In this document: positions 36,337 to 45,786 of the stretch, in pieces
How positions within the stretch are numbered: position 1 is the stretch's first letter
Layout: each line of letters starts with the position of its first letter
Origin: Arcticibacter tournemirensis
GTDB taxonomy: Bacteria; Bacteroidota; Bacteroidia; Sphingobacteriales; Sphingobacteriaceae
Assembly: GCF_006716645.1 (NCBI RefSeq)
Contig: NZ_VFPL01000001.1
Coordinates: 372,001 to 436,000 of the forward strand
DNA: 64,000 bases
Direction: 5' to 3'
Position numbers and translations under genes: made by a program
The notes under the pieces: model-generated
Told to the model about the DNA's origin: nothing
The model's input: only the letters and a program-made list of their open reading frames with translations
The model's database searches: none

Positions 36337-37882
36337 AATGTGCATCTTTGGGTATTTCAACATTCTTTTTAAACTTTTGCAGGTATACCAGAGGGATGGA
36401 GCACAGCAATATAAATCCAACCAACCAGTACGCATCGGTATAAGTAAGCAGCATAGTTTGCTTTACAACGGTACCTTCAATCGCTTTTAACGCCACATGC
36501 TGTGCGTCGAGGAACGAATAGCCTTTAGCCATAAAGTTTTGAACCATTGCGTGGAAACGTGCAACATAGGCGGGGTTATAGTCATTTATATTCTCAATAA
36601 GAATATTCCGGTGTGCCCCCTGTCTAACATGGATGAATGTGGTAATGGCTGCTATCCCGAAAGAACCTCCGAGCTGCCTCATCATGTTATTCAAGCCTGT
36701 TCCCTGACCAATTTCAGAACCTCTTAAGTCCTGTATTGCAAGGGTTGTAAGAGGAACGAAGAGCAACGACATCCCTAACCCGCGTACCGCAAGCGGCCAG
36801 AAGAAGTCGCTCGTACCCGAAGAAAGGGTTGATTTGCTCAGCATATGCGAAAACAAAAAGAATAGTGCCAGGCCCGCTGTCGCCATAAACTGTGCAGGCA
36901 CTCCCTTTTTTAACATTATACCAACAAAGGGCATCATTGCAATTGTTACCAGTCCGCCGGGGAACAATATCTCGCCGGTTTGCTGAGCCGAAAATCCAAG
37001 AAGCGTCTGGCAAAACACGGGAAAGATAAACACCGATCCGTAAAGTCCCAGTCCAAGTATGAAAGAAGTGAACATTCCTACCGCAAAGCTTCGATGCCTC
37101 ATGATCTTGAAGTTTACTATCGGATGGTCGGTAGTCATTTCCCTCCAGATAAAAAGAAGCAGTCCTATTATTGCCGCAGCCGAAAGAACGATAATATACC
37201 CGGTAGCAAACCAGTCCTCGCTTTCGCCCTTTTCGAGCACGGTTTGTAAGCTTCCTACTGCGATTGCCAGCAGAAGTATGCCCCACCAGTCAACCGGCAT
37301 GTCTTTTCCGATTTTGGGCGTGGCCCTCACAAAGGTATAAGTACAGTAGGCAGCAATAATTCCTACGGGGATATTTACATAGAAGATCCAGGGCCACGAG
37401 AAATGATCGGTGATATAGCCGCCGATAGTGGGACCTACTGTGGGACCAACGACAGCGCCAAGACCAAAAAGTGCCGTTGCAATACCCACCTCTTCGGGAG
37501 GCCAGGTTTCAAGCAAAATGGCCTGGGCATTCGAAATAAGGCCACCTCCGGCGAGTCCCTGAAGGATCCTGAAAACGACCAGTTCAGTCAGTGTATTCGC
37601 ATTACCACAGAGGTAGGAGGCAATAGTGAAAATTATGATAGAGGTGAGAAAGTAGTTTTTACGCCCAAACCTGTTTCCGAGCCAGCCAGACATGGGCAGA
37701 ATAATTACGTTGGCTACTCCATATCCCGTAGTCACCCAGGCGATATCCTCGAGTGTTGCTCCGAGATTTCCCTGAATTTGGGGGATCGAAACATTAACGA
37801 TTGTTGTATCTATTAATTCAAGAAGCGCGGCGGTAATTACTGTAATTGTAATTACCCACTTCTTTAAACCTTTTTCAGCCAT
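36335..37882 (-). CDS. emrB: DHA2-family multidrug MFS transporter (EmrB type)
   Basis: A 515-residue inner-membrane protein with fourteen predicted helices. EmrB/QacA motifs: LDTTIVNVSIPQI-like LIDTTIVNVSIPQIQGNLGA in helix 1, GWLGNRFGRKNYFL between helices 2 and 3, and motif C GLGAVVGPTVGPTIGGYI in helix 5. With the EmrA-type adaptor and TolC-type channel encoded just upstream on the same strand, it forms a tripartite drug or toxin efflux pump. The adaptor's stop abuts this start codon with no gap, so translation is coupled. Substrate unknown. Confidence 0.93.
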   Translation of the reverse strand: MAEKGLKKWVITITVITAALLELIDTTIVNVSIPQIQGNLGATLEDIAWVTTGYGVANVIILPMSGWLGNRFGRKNYFLTSIIIFTIASYLCGNANTLTELVVFRILQGLAGGGLISNAQAILLETWPPEEVGIATALFGLGAVVGPTVGPTIGGYITDHFSWPWIFYVNIPVGIIAAYCTYTFVRATPKIGKDMPVDWWGILLLAIAVGSLQTVLEKGESEDWFATGYIIVLSAAAIIGLLLFIWREMTTDHPIVNFKIMRHRSFAVGMFTSFILGLGLYGSVFIFPVFCQTLLGFSAQQTGEILFPGGLVTIAMMPFVGIMLKKGVPAQFMATAGLALFFLFSHMLSKSTLSSGTSDFFWPLAVRGLGMSLLFVPLTTLAIQDLRGSEIGQGTGLNNMMRQLGGSFGIAAITTFIHVRQGAHRNILIENINDYNPAYVARFHAMVQNFMAKGYSFLDAQHVALKAIEGTVVKQTMLLTYTDAYWLVGFILLCSIPLVYLQKFKKNVEIPKDAH

Positions 37883-38932
37883 TTATTTGTCGTTTGTGAG
37901 AACAGAAACCTTCACGCTCATTCCGGGACGCAGCCGCTGCATCAGTTCTTTACTTGCTTTTATCTTGATCTTAACAGGCACCCGCTGAACTACCTTAACA
38001 AAGTTACCTGTTGCGTTATCCGGAGGCAGCAACGAGAACTTTGCGCCGGTTGCAGGGGAGAAGTTATATACTTCGCCATCTACTTTTTCTTCAGGAAAAG
38101 CGTCTACTTCTACGTCCACTTTTTCGCCTGCCCTTAGTTTTTCGAGCTGGGTTTCCTTGAAGTTAGCTGTGATATAAAGGCTGTTATCGTTAACAATGGA
38201 AAATAAGGTTTGACCAGCCTGGATCAACTGGCCTTTCTGTATACTTTTCTTAGAAACGTTTCCGGACGCCGGTGCAACTATGCTGGTATACGAAAGCTGA
38301 AGTTTTGCAAAGTCGACGTCGGCCTGGCGCTGATCGACGCCTGTATTGGTCACTTGTAACTGCGACCGTGTAGTTCCTACCTGACCCTGCGCTGCTTTAT
38401 ACTGGTCGAGCGCAGCCTGATAGGCAGCCTGGGCTGCGTCTCTTTCGGCCTTGGCTGAATCAAACTGCTGTTGTGTAATGGCTCCCTCTTTAATCAGGTT
38501 TGAATAGCGGGTATAATCCTGATTGGCTCTCCATAGACGGACGCGGGCGGCCTCTGCGTTTGATTTTGCTGTAGACGATGTTGCTGTTGTCGAACCTATC
38601 TGCGACTGAGAGACCCCGATGCTGGCTGTAGCCCCACGCTGCGCGGCCAGAGCCTGTTCCAGTTTGATCTGGTAATCGCGGTTATCCAGCTTAACCAGTA
38701 CTTGACCCGCTTCCACGTGTTCGTTTTCTTCAAACAGAATGGAGTCTACATAACCACCCACACGCGCTACTACCGGACTGATATCAGCATCTATCTGGGC
38801 ATCATCAGTATCTTCATGTTTCTGCAGGTAAAGATACTCCCTCGTGGCAATGATGCCGCCTATTATTAGTATCACTCCGAGGATAACAGGAATGATCTTG
38901 TTTGATTTCTTCTTTTTTGGGTTGTGTTCCAT
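37883..38932 (-). CDS. emrA: EmrA/HlyD-type membrane fusion protein
   Basis: A 349-residue periplasmic adaptor with one N-terminal transmembrane anchor (IIPVILGVILIIGGIIA). It has the HlyD pattern of a biotinyl-lipoyl-like domain (DADISPVVARVGGYVDSILF, then EAGQVLVKLDNRDY), a long alpha-hairpin coiled coil rich in Ala/Gln (about 85-210), the second lipoyl half (IVAPASGNVSKKSIQKGQ) and a beta-barrel (VDVEVDAFPEEKVDGEV). It links EmrB to the outer-membrane channel. Thirteen bases separate it from tolC. Confidence 0.92.
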   Translation of the reverse strand: MEHNPKKKKSNKIIPVILGVILIIGGIIATREYLYLQKHEDTDDAQIDADISPVVARVGGYVDSILFEENEHVEAGQVLVKLDNRDYQIKLEQALAAQRGATASIGVSQSQIGSTTATSSTAKSNAEAARVRLWRANQDYTRYSNLIKEGAITQQQFDSAKAERDAAQAAYQAALDQYKAAQGQVGTTRSQLQVTNTGVDQRQADVDFAKLQLSYTSIVAPASGNVSKKSIQKGQLIQAGQTLFSIVNDNSLYITANFKETQLEKLRAGEKVDVEVDAFPEEKVDGEVYNFSPATGAKFSLLPPDNATGNFVKVVQRVPVKIKIKASKELMQRLRPGMSVKVSVLTNDK

Positions 38933-38945
38933 TGTACTACTATGC

Positions 38946-40262
38946 TTATCGTTGTTTGATTGTTCCTGTTGATTTTCTTAAGGTATACCAGGCGAGACCT
39001 GCGTCGGCCTTTGCCAGTTCAAGATTTATCTGAGATTGAAATAGCTGCGTCTGGGCGTCTATCCGGTCGGTTACTGAGGCGATATTGTTCCGGTATTTGG
39101 ATTCGAGGATACGGTCGTTTTCTGCGGCCTGTTGTATCGAGTTTTCCAGGATCTTTATTCTCTCAACAGAGCGGGTGAAGTTCTGATAATCCTGGTTCAC
39201 TTCTGTTTTTACATTATCAGTAGTAATGCCTTTGCCGATTTCCGCCTCGTTCTTCTGAATCTGCGCTTCTGATACTTTATGTTTATTCGTCCAGAGCCTG
39301 TCTATACTCCAGGCCAGAGTCGCGCCTACCGATACCGGCGCCAGGAAGGTGTTTGCCTTCGGCACAAACTTACCTGTCGGGTTGATATAATACATACTTC
39401 CCGTAGCGCTTAAAGTAGGCATCAGGTCGGCTTTAACGGTTTTTATATTCGTTTCGGCGAGCTGTGACCTTAACGCATAGTCTTTAATTTCTTCGCGATT
39501 GTTAAGGGCTGTATCAATTAAACTGACAAGAGCAGCGGGCGTGGTAGCCGGAAAACCAAACTCCTTTATCTCCAGCTCTGTGTTTTCGGGCAGGCCCAGT
39601 AAAATATCCAGATTATAGTTAACTATTTTTTTGTTGGTCTCCAGATCGACACCAGTAAGCTGGATGTTATTCTTCTGTAGCTGAAACCTTAAAACGTCAT
39701 TTTTGGTTACCAGTCCCTGGCTGAAGAACTGCTGTGCCTGTTTGATCTGCTGATCTACAGCCTGCAGGTTTTGCTCTACTACTTTCTGGCTTTGCTCAAC
39801 TTTATAGAGGTTGTAGCAGGCGGTTATGATGTTATATGCAATATTATCCTTTTGTTTATCAGCATCGAGACGGGCGATGCTGGTCAGCAGATCGGTAGAT
39901 TCTTTAGCATATTTTAACTTATTGCCTGCAAAGATGGTCTCCTGAACAGAGAGTGTACCTATAAAAGCGTCGGCTTTGGAAGGCAGGTCCAGCGGTTCAT
40001 TCGTGCTGCCGGGCAACTCAAATTTCCCGCTCAGGAAATTAGCGTGACTAAAGGCGTAGCTGGCACTTGCAGTAGGTAAAGCCCGGTCTTTAGCCTGATT
40101 AAAGCGGCTGACGGCTTCATCAATGCGTGACTGTGACACCTTCAGAGCCTTGCTGTTTTCTATGCCCAGTCTGATGGCTTCGTCAACCGTAATCGTTCGC
40201 GACGACTGCGCAGAAGCGCCCAGCGAACCAAAGAATAAGATAATAAGGAGCGTTTTTCGCAT
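38946..40262 (-). CDS. tolC: TolC-family outer-membrane efflux channel
   Basis: A 438-residue protein starting at the ATG at 40262 (MRKTLLIILFFGSLGASAQ, a clean signal peptide); the frame extends 19 codons further but these precede the signal. It has two internally related halves of long helices with TolC-type text (TVDEAIRLGIENSKALKVSQSRIDEA split, SRFNQAKDRALPTASASY, and late NIASVTDRIDAQTQLFQSQ). It forms the trimeric exit duct for the EmrAB pump. It lies 111 bases downstream of tetR in the same direction. Confidence 0.92.
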   Translation of the reverse strand: MRKTLLIILFFGSLGASAQSSRTITVDEAIRLGIENSKALKVSQSRIDEAVSRFNQAKDRALPTASASYAFSHANFLSGKFELPGSTNEPLDLPSKADAFIGTLSVQETIFAGNKLKYAKESTDLLTSIARLDADKQKDNIAYNIITACYNLYKVEQSQKVVEQNLQAVDQQIKQAQQFFSQGLVTKNDVLRFQLQKNNIQLTGVDLETNKKIVNYNLDILLGLPENTELEIKEFGFPATTPAALVSLIDTALNNREEIKDYALRSQLAETNIKTVKADLMPTLSATGSMYYINPTGKFVPKANTFLAPVSVGATLAWSIDRLWTNKHKVSEAQIQKNEAEIGKGITTDNVKTEVNQDYQNFTRSVERIKILENSIQQAAENDRILESKYRNNIASVTDRIDAQTQLFQSQINLELAKADAGLAWYTLRKSTGTIKQR

Positions 40263-40373
40263 GTTTTTGCGGATTATTCTGAAAATGCCTTTTTTCAGCT
40301 TTTGATATGAGTGATTCATGACTTACTAATCGTGGAAGAAAATTCAGTATTGCCGCTCGGGACAGTACGGTAA

Positions 40374-41006
40374 TTAATTATTTATACAGGCAGCAGGTTT
40401 CAGGTAGGATTCCAGCATAGCCTTAAGATGTTTCTTTAAACGGGGCTTGATGTCAGTATTCAGAATATTGTCATCGCTCAGGTCTTTATCCAACAGCGCC
40501 GACGCAATACCCGAAAGATTGACAATATAGTATTTGGTGCCGAACAGCGTCGCTACGAGGAGATCTATATCTACTTCCTTAAAGCTTCCGTTCTCAATGC
40601 CTTCACGCAGGATTTTTCGTATCTCGTTAATATTTCGCAACAAATACTCTACTATAAAGCTACCCATTTCGGACCGTTGCTGTATAGATATTTCATGCTG
40701 CATCAGCCGTTGAAAACAGTTCTGTGCTGCAATCTTATCCACATACAGGTCGATGTATTTATTCAATTTCTCCCATGAAGAGATATCCTCTTCATTTAAG
40801 CTGATCAGCGTCTGATGAAAACCTTTGAACCTTCTTTCAAATACGGCCTTATAAAGACCTTCTTTTGACCCGAAGTAGTAATTAAGCATAGCCATATTAA
40901 CTCCTGCTTCGTTCGCTATCGAGCGGGTAGAAGCACCGTCATAGCCAAGCTCGGAGAAAAGCTTTTCAGCAGTCTGCAATATGATCTCTTTCTTGTCCTC
41001 TTTCAC
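40374..41006 (-). CDS. TetR/AcrR-family repressor of the efflux operon
   Basis: A 210-residue regulator with an N-terminal TetR helix-turn-helix (ILQTAEKLFSELGYDGASTR and SIANEAGVNMAMLNYYFGSK, residues about 9-53) and a C-terminal helical ligand domain of TetR_C type. It is the first gene of the run tetR-tolC-emrA-emrB. A perfect 22-base palindrome sits 9 bases before its start codon and overlaps a -7 box, so it very probably represses its own operon and is released by a pump substrate. Ligand unknown. Confidence 0.92.
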   Translation of the reverse strand: MKEDKKEIILQTAEKLFSELGYDGASTRSIANEAGVNMAMLNYYFGSKEGLYKAVFERRFKGFHQTLISLNEEDISSWEKLNKYIDLYVDKIAAQNCFQRLMQHEISIQQRSEMGSFIVEYLLRNINEIRKILREGIENGSFKEVDIDLLVATLFGTKYYIVNLSGIASALLDKDLSDDNILNTDIKPRLKKHLKAMLESYLKPAACINN

Positions 41007-41010
41007 GCCG

Positions 41011-41018
41011 CAAAATTA
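41011..41018 (-). promoter_or_regulatory. -7 box for tetR operon
   Basis: On the minus strand TAATTTTG fits TAnnTTTG and overlaps the palindrome at 41015-41036. It ends only four bases before the start codon, so the transcript would be leaderless or nearly so. No TTG is seen at the expected upstream distance. Confidence 0.4.
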
Positions 41019-41036
41019 ATCAATCGATTGATTAAT
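41015..41036. promoter_or_regulatory. TetR operator palindrome
   Basis: A perfect 22-base palindrome centred on the middle of TCAATCGATTGA at about 41025/41026, of the size and symmetry bound by TetR dimers, directly upstream of tetR and overlapping its predicted -7 box. Confidence 0.75.
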
Positions 41037-41062
41037 AAAAATATTTCTTTAACAATCCGTCG

Positions 41063-41092
41063 TTTGTGACGTTTATCTGATTATTAGCATTG
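41063..41092 (+). promoter_or_regulatory. Possible promoter of the small membrane protein gene
   Basis: TTTG at 41063-41066, 18-base spacer, TAGCATTG at 41085-41092 (one mismatch to TAnnTTTG). It reads away from tetR, so the TetR palindrome lies just outside it and could influence it. Confidence 0.4.
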
Positions 41093-41110
41093 ATTTTTAA
41101 AGACTTAGGT

Positions 41111-41293
41111 ATGGAACAATTTAATAAAGACAAGCAGCCGGAGGGGTTATATTTCATTCTGGCAGCGATTTGCGGTGTGTTGACGGGATGGGTAGCTACC
41201 CATTCGCTGTTATGGGTTTTTGTAGGGGCTCTTTTAGGTTTACTTACAGCGGGCTTTTACCTGAACGTTTTTGTAAAAGGAAGGCATCATTAA
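41111..41293 (+). CDS. Small membrane protein, unknown function
   Basis: A 60-residue protein from the ATG at 41111 (the frame extends to a TTG at 41090 inside the promoter-like box). After a charged start (MEQFNKDKQPEG) there are two hydrophobic segments, LYFILAAICGVLTGWVA and LLWVFVGALLGLLTAGFYLN, ending VKGRHH. I do not recognise a family. It is divergent from tetR and cut off from downstream genes by the IS element, whose end begins 9 bases after the stop. Confidence 0.6.
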   Translation: MEQFNKDKQPEGLYFILAAICGVLTGWVATHSLLWVFVGALLGLLTAGFYLNVFVKGRHH

Positions 41294-41302
41294 AAATAAA
41301 GG

Positions 41303-43066
41303 GGGTGTCCAAAAAGGCACCCTCTTTCCTTTTACAAGAGAGTAGGAGTTTTTCAGATTCTTATGAAATAGCTTTTCACTTTATGTTTAATGCAGTTAAT
41401 TGCTGCATTAGATCGTATAGACATTGTGTTATCATGATGAATCGCGTCAATTTAGGCTTTTTAAGCAGCTTTTGCTGCCATTTTCCTTAAGTTATGTGCT
41501 ATGGCGGCCAGTCCGAACTCGATATTTACTTTAGGGAGTGTACGTAGTCTGAATCGATTGAACCTGTTATTGCTTTTTAGTTGACCAAATACAGCTTCTG
41601 GTTCTATCGCTCTGTTCTTTCTGAGCCTAACACCTTCTTCACTTAACAGCTTTTGCTTCACTTTCTCCTTAAAGGCCCTTAAGGCATGGTTGACCTCAAT
41701 TTTACGGTCTTCATCGCCTTTATAACACATTTTCCTGAGCGGACAGCCCTGGCAGCTCTCTGTTTTGTAACAGCTCACCTTAGATTTATACCCCAGCTCT
41801 GAGATGCGCTCAGATTCCTCCATTTTGATCATACGTTTGCCTGCCGGACATATAAAGTAATCCCCTTGCACATCGTAGGGCAGGTTTGAGGCATGATATA
41901 TATTCTTTTTAAAGCTGCGTTTTTGTTCTTTATGAAAGTAATTGTACTTGATAAAAGCCTCAATATCATTATCCTCCATCCACTGGTAGTTCTGCTCGCT
42001 TCCATACCCTGAGTCTGCCACTACTTTCTTTGATTGTTTATTGTAATGTGCTTTGAACTGCTCCAGGTGGAGGGTCAAAGTGGCAGTATCTCCGGCACGC
42101 TGGTGAATGGAAAAGTTGGTAATAAACTGATTCTCGGTACTAATCTGGGTATTATAAGCCGGTTTAAGCTGGCCGTTTTTCATATGGTCTTCCTTCATCC
42201 GCATGAAAGTAGCATCCTGATCGGTCTTGCTGTAGCTGTTGCGTGTGCCTAAAGTTTCCAGTTGCGCTTCATATTTCTCAAGTCGGGGAAGTGCATCTTT
42301 TTCAAGCTTCTTAACCTCTTTTTTTTGTTGCTTGTTCAGCTCTGCCAAACGACCGTTCAGTTCATCTATCCTGTTCTTAAGTTCCGTTGAACTTACAGGA
42401 ACGCCTGGCTTTTCCGGTGAGGCCAGTTCCGCTTTATCATGCTTTATAGACCTATCTATATCCCCAAGTACTCCGGTTATTTTTTCTTCCAGCTTTGCTT
42501 TATTCTTCTCTGTAGAGCCTTTCCATACAAAGGTATACCGGTTCGAAGCCGATTCCAGCTTGGTGCCGTCCACATACTGGATATCAAGACTGACATAGCC
42601 AAGATCAGCCATCAAACGGACCAGTTCTGCAAACAGATGCTGGATCTTATCCTTTAACCGCTTACCACGAAAATCGTTAATAGTGCGGAAATCAGGGGTA
42701 CTGTTGCCTGATAGCCACATGAAGTGGATATTTTCCTGCAGGGCCTGAGCCATCTTTCGACAAGAATAAATATTACAGAAGTAACTGTAGAAAAGTACTT
42801 TAATTAGCATTCTGGGATGAAAGCTGCTGGTACCGCCGCCTTTATATCCTGAAAGAATATCATCGATATTAAGTGATTCAACAACTTGGTTAACAATACG
42901 GACAGGATGATCTGATGGAATCCGATCCCCTATGTTCGAGGGAAAAAGCACAACCTGCTGCGAGGTTAACGCCTTAAAATGTACATTTGATCTTGTTTTC
43001 ATTAGCACCATTAATTTACGAATTAATGGGAAAACAAAAAAGGGTGTCCTTACTTTTTGGACACCC
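41303..43066. mobile_element. IS1182-family insertion sequence
   Basis: An element of about 1.76 kb bounded by inverted ends: GGGTGTCCAAAAAG at 41303-41316 and its exact complement at 43053-43066. Both ends also fold into local hairpins (GGGTG/CACCC on the left, GGGTGTCC/GGACACCC on the right) followed by T-rich DNA, which may block transcription from entering. It encodes one intact transposase on the minus strand. No clear target duplication can be read at the two sides. It sits between the small membrane gene and the 3' end of cphA and disrupts neither. Confidence 0.85.
41461..43011 (-). CDS. IS1182-family DDE transposase
   Basis: A 516-residue transposase with the N-terminal helical DUF772/InsH-type domain (RIPSDHPVRIVNQVVESLNI, FHPRMLIKVLFYSYFC, STPDFRTINDFRGKRLKD) and a DDE core: first Asp in YVDGTKLES, second in VADSGYGSEQNY, and Glu in EPEAVFGQLK. 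A Cys cluster (CYKTESCQGCPLRKMC) lies between, as usual for the family. It is a full-length, uninterrupted frame, so the element may be active. A second ATG three codons in is an equally good start. Confidence 0.93.
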   Translation of the reverse strand: MVLMKTRSNVHFKALTSQQVVLFPSNIGDRIPSDHPVRIVNQVVESLNIDDILSGYKGGGTSSFHPRMLIKVLFYSYFCNIYSCRKMAQALQENIHFMWLSGNSTPDFRTINDFRGKRLKDKIQHLFAELVRLMADLGYVSLDIQYVDGTKLESASNRYTFVWKGSTEKNKAKLEEKITGVLGDIDRSIKHDKAELASPEKPGVPVSSTELKNRIDELNGRLAELNKQQKKEVKKLEKDALPRLEKYEAQLETLGTRNSYSKTDQDATFMRMKEDHMKNGQLKPAYNTQISTENQFITNFSIHQRAGDTATLTLHLEQFKAHYNKQSKKVVADSGYGSEQNYQWMEDNDIEAFIKYNYFHKEQKRSFKKNIYHASNLPYDVQGDYFICPAGKRMIKMEESERISELGYKSKVSCYKTESCQGCPLRKMCYKGDEDRKIEVNHALRAFKEKVKQKLLSEEGVRLRKNRAIEPEAVFGQLKSNNRFNRFRLRTLPKVNIEFGLAAIAHNLRKMAAKAA

Positions 43067-43164
43067 TCTTCAACCTAAACCTTATCACAATTAAACCAAC
43101 TTATCATCGGTTCTGAAATAAAAACGGTCGGCCAGAGGAAATGTTTTACAAAAATTTAAAAATA

Positions 43165-45786
43165 TCAGGAAGCAGCCATGACCTTATCCTGATGTCGCTT
43201 TACCGTTTCATAGGCATTATTGATTGAATCGCTTATTATAGTTATTAATTCGCCGGGTTGCACCTTGCCGATAACATAGTCCCAGGCTTCTTTACTATTA
43301 GCGATTATCGCGCAGGGGATTTCAGGCTTAACTTCTTTTATCCCTTCCTGTAATAATACTATAAGCTCATCATAAGTCCTGTCCCGAAGGTATTTCTCCT
43401 GGCAAATTACAATATTGTCAAACATTCCAGCTGCCAGCCGGCCAATCTCGCGTATGTCGTCGTCTCTTCTGTCGCCAGTGCCTGATATAACCCCAGTTCT
43501 GTAACTGGCCTCTGTATTGAGAATAAAATCTCTCAACCCTCTGAGCCCGTCGGGATTGTGTGCATAGTCTACCAGTATTTTAAAATCTCTGAACTCGAAG
43601 AGGTTCATCCGTCCAGGCGTATGGGCCGGAGAGGGGACGAAGGTTTCGAGCGAGGTTCGAATGTCTTCGATTTTGAATCCCCACAGGAAAGCGGCAAGGC
43701 CTGCGGCCATCGCATTCTGAGTCATGAAATGAACGGTTCCATTGAAAGTAATGGGAATATGACTGATTTTAGCGATACGGATTTTCCAGTTACCTTTTTT
43801 AACCGTAAAAATCCCCTGATCGTTAAAAGCGGCTACGCCGCCACGGCTGCAATGCTCTTCTATCACTGCGTTATTCTCATTCATGCTGAAATAAGCGACA
43901 TTACAATGAGTAGTATCCCGGCCAATTTTAACGCAGTATTTGTTATCTGCATTTAAAACTGCCCATCCGTCTTTCTGCACCGACTCTACCAATACCTGCT
44001 TTACGTTTGCCAGATCTTCCAGCGTGTGAATGTCCGAAATGCCAAGGTGATCTTCCTGGATGTTGGTTAGAACAGCGATATCGCAGCGACTAAAACCCAG
44101 TCCAGCCCTTAGTATTCCACCCCTTGCAGTTTCAAGAACAGCAAATTCAACGGTGGGGTCTTTAAGTACAAAAGCGGCACTGGCGGGACCGGTGGTATCA
44201 CCCTTGATCATCAGAGAGTTTTGGATATAGATACCGTCGGAAGTGGTGTATCCCACTCTGTAACCGTTGTTTTTGATGATATGCGCTATGAGGCGTGTTG
44301 TAGTGGTTTTGCCGTTTGTTCCGGTTATTGCAATGATCGGAATACGTGCCGACTTCCCAGGAGGATAAAGCATATCAATAACGGGAGCCGCAACATTCCG
44401 CGGCTGGCCTTCGCTGGGGGCGAGATGCATTCTGAATCCCGGCGCTGCGTTTACTTCCAGGACGACCCCTCCGGTTTCATACAAGGGCTGCGACAGGTTC
44501 TCGGCCATAATATCAATGCCGCAGATATCCAGTCCAATTACTCTGGCAATCCGTTCGCAAACAAACACGTTATGTGGGTGAACAATGTCGGTGACGTCGA
44601 TAGCGATTCCCCCGGTGCTGAGGTTGGCAGTAGATTTTAGGAAAACAATTTCTCCTTCAGCCGGAATGGTTTCAAGTGTGTACCCTTTTTTTTGGAGGAT
44701 GTCCATCGTATCGCGGTCCACGGTAATTTCCGTCAGCACATTTTCATGCCCATAACCGCGTCGCGGATCCTCGTTGGCAATCTCTATAAGCCTTGAAATG
44801 CTATGTCTGCCGTCAGCCACAACATGGGCCGGAATGCGGCGTGCGGCGGCTACCATCCTGTTATTGATCACCAGGACCCTGAAATCGTAACCGGTAATAA
44901 ATCGTTCGGTAATCACTTTTTCAGAATATTGCCGCGCATGCTTAAATGCTTCAAGGGCCTCCTGCTCCGTTTTTACATTGATTGAGGCCCCTTTGCCATG
45001 ATTACCGTTCAGCGGTTTGAACACAAGAGGGAAGCCCATGTCACTTATTGCCTGCAGCAGTTCTTCCTCCGTTGAAACAGTTGTGCCATCAGCAACAGGT
45101 ATAGCTTGTTCTTTCAGAATGCGCTTGGTTTCTTCTTTGTCGCCGGCGATGTCAACAGCTATGCTACTGGTATTGTCCGTAAGCGTTGCCATAAACCGCA
45201 CCTGATTCTTGCCATGTCCGAGTTGAACGAACGAACCGGCATTAAGTCTGATGTAGGGGATATCGCGTGCTTTAGCCTCGTCGACAATGGAGCCCGTACT
45301 TGGTCCAAGCCTTTCGTTATCCCTCATTTCACGCATTGTAATGATGTCGTTCTCTATATTATATGCGGAGCCTTCAACCAGCGCTTCTGCAATGCGAACG
45401 GCGGCTTTTGCTGCATATATTCCTACATTCTCTTCAATATAGGCAAACACAACGTTATAGATGCCGGTGGTTTTAGTGCTTCTTGTCCTGCCAAACCCGG
45501 TGTCCATTCCGGCAAGCGTTTGAATCTCTAAAGCAATGTGCTCAATAATATGGCCCATCCAGGTACCTTCTTCCACGCGTTCAAGAAATCCACCGTCATA
45601 TCCTTTTGAACAGCGGTGTGTGTACAAGGTAGGAATAAGCTCTTCCAGCCTTTTCTTAAATCCTGGTATTTCGTTACTGGGTTTGTATTCTAAATCCTCC
45701 AGATCCAGGCGCATCTGTATAAGCTTTTCCCTCTTTATAGACCAGATGTTGGGGCCTTTGAGCACCTGGATATTCATTATTTTCAT
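43165..45786 (-). CDS. cphA: Cyanophycin synthetase
   Basis: An 873-residue enzyme of the usual CphA length. It has the N-terminal domain (RLEELIPTLYTHRCSKGYDG, HIIEHIALEIQTLAG), a central ATP-grasp region (about 220-470: FPLVFKPLNGNHGKGASINV, FRVLVINNRMVAAARRIPAH, VLEVNAAPGFRMHLAP) and a C-terminal Mur-ligase-like domain with P-loop ITGTNGKTTTTRL (Lys493) and DYAHNPDGLRGLRDF. CphA builds cyanophycin, a multi-L-arginyl-poly-L-aspartate storage polymer for nitrogen and carbon. The degradation genes are divergent, 510 bases away. A start three codons later (ATG for MNIQVL) is also possible. Confidence 0.95.
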   Translation of the reverse strand: MKIMNIQVLKGPNIWSIKREKLIQMRLDLEDLEYKPSNEIPGFKKRLEELIPTLYTHRCSKGYDGGFLERVEEGTWMGHIIEHIALEIQTLAGMDTGFGRTRSTKTTGIYNVVFAYIEENVGIYAAKAAVRIAEALVEGSAYNIENDIITMREMRDNERLGPSTGSIVDEAKARDIPYIRLNAGSFVQLGHGKNQVRFMATLTDNTSSIAVDIAGDKEETKRILKEQAIPVADGTTVSTEEELLQAISDMGFPLVFKPLNGNHGKGASINVKTEQEALEAFKHARQYSEKVITERFITGYDFRVLVINNRMVAAARRIPAHVVADGRHSISRLIEIANEDPRRGYGHENVLTEITVDRDTMDILQKKGYTLETIPAEGEIVFLKSTANLSTGGIAIDVTDIVHPHNVFVCERIARVIGLDICGIDIMAENLSQPLYETGGVVLEVNAAPGFRMHLAPSEGQPRNVAAPVIDMLYPPGKSARIPIIAITGTNGKTTTTRLIAHIIKNNGYRVGYTTSDGIYIQNSLMIKGDTTGPASAAFVLKDPTVEFAVLETARGGILRAGLGFSRCDIAVLTNIQEDHLGISDIHTLEDLANVKQVLVESVQKDGWAVLNADNKYCVKIGRDTTHCNVAYFSMNENNAVIEEHCSRGGVAAFNDQGIFTVKKGNWKIRIAKISHIPITFNGTVHFMTQNAMAAGLAAFLWGFKIEDIRTSLETFVPSPAHTPGRMNLFEFRDFKILVDYAHNPDGLRGLRDFILNTEASYRTGVISGTGDRRDDDIREIGRLAAGMFDNIVICQEKYLRDRTYDELIVLLQEGIKEVKPEIPCAIIANSKEAWDYVIGKVQPGELITIISDSINNAYETVKRHQDKVMAAS

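Noticed and set aside
36714-37286. Open frame of 190 codons inside emrB in another frame of the minus strand
   Set aside because: emrB has a full transporter pattern there; the alternative frame reads as a composition shadow with no recognisable motif.
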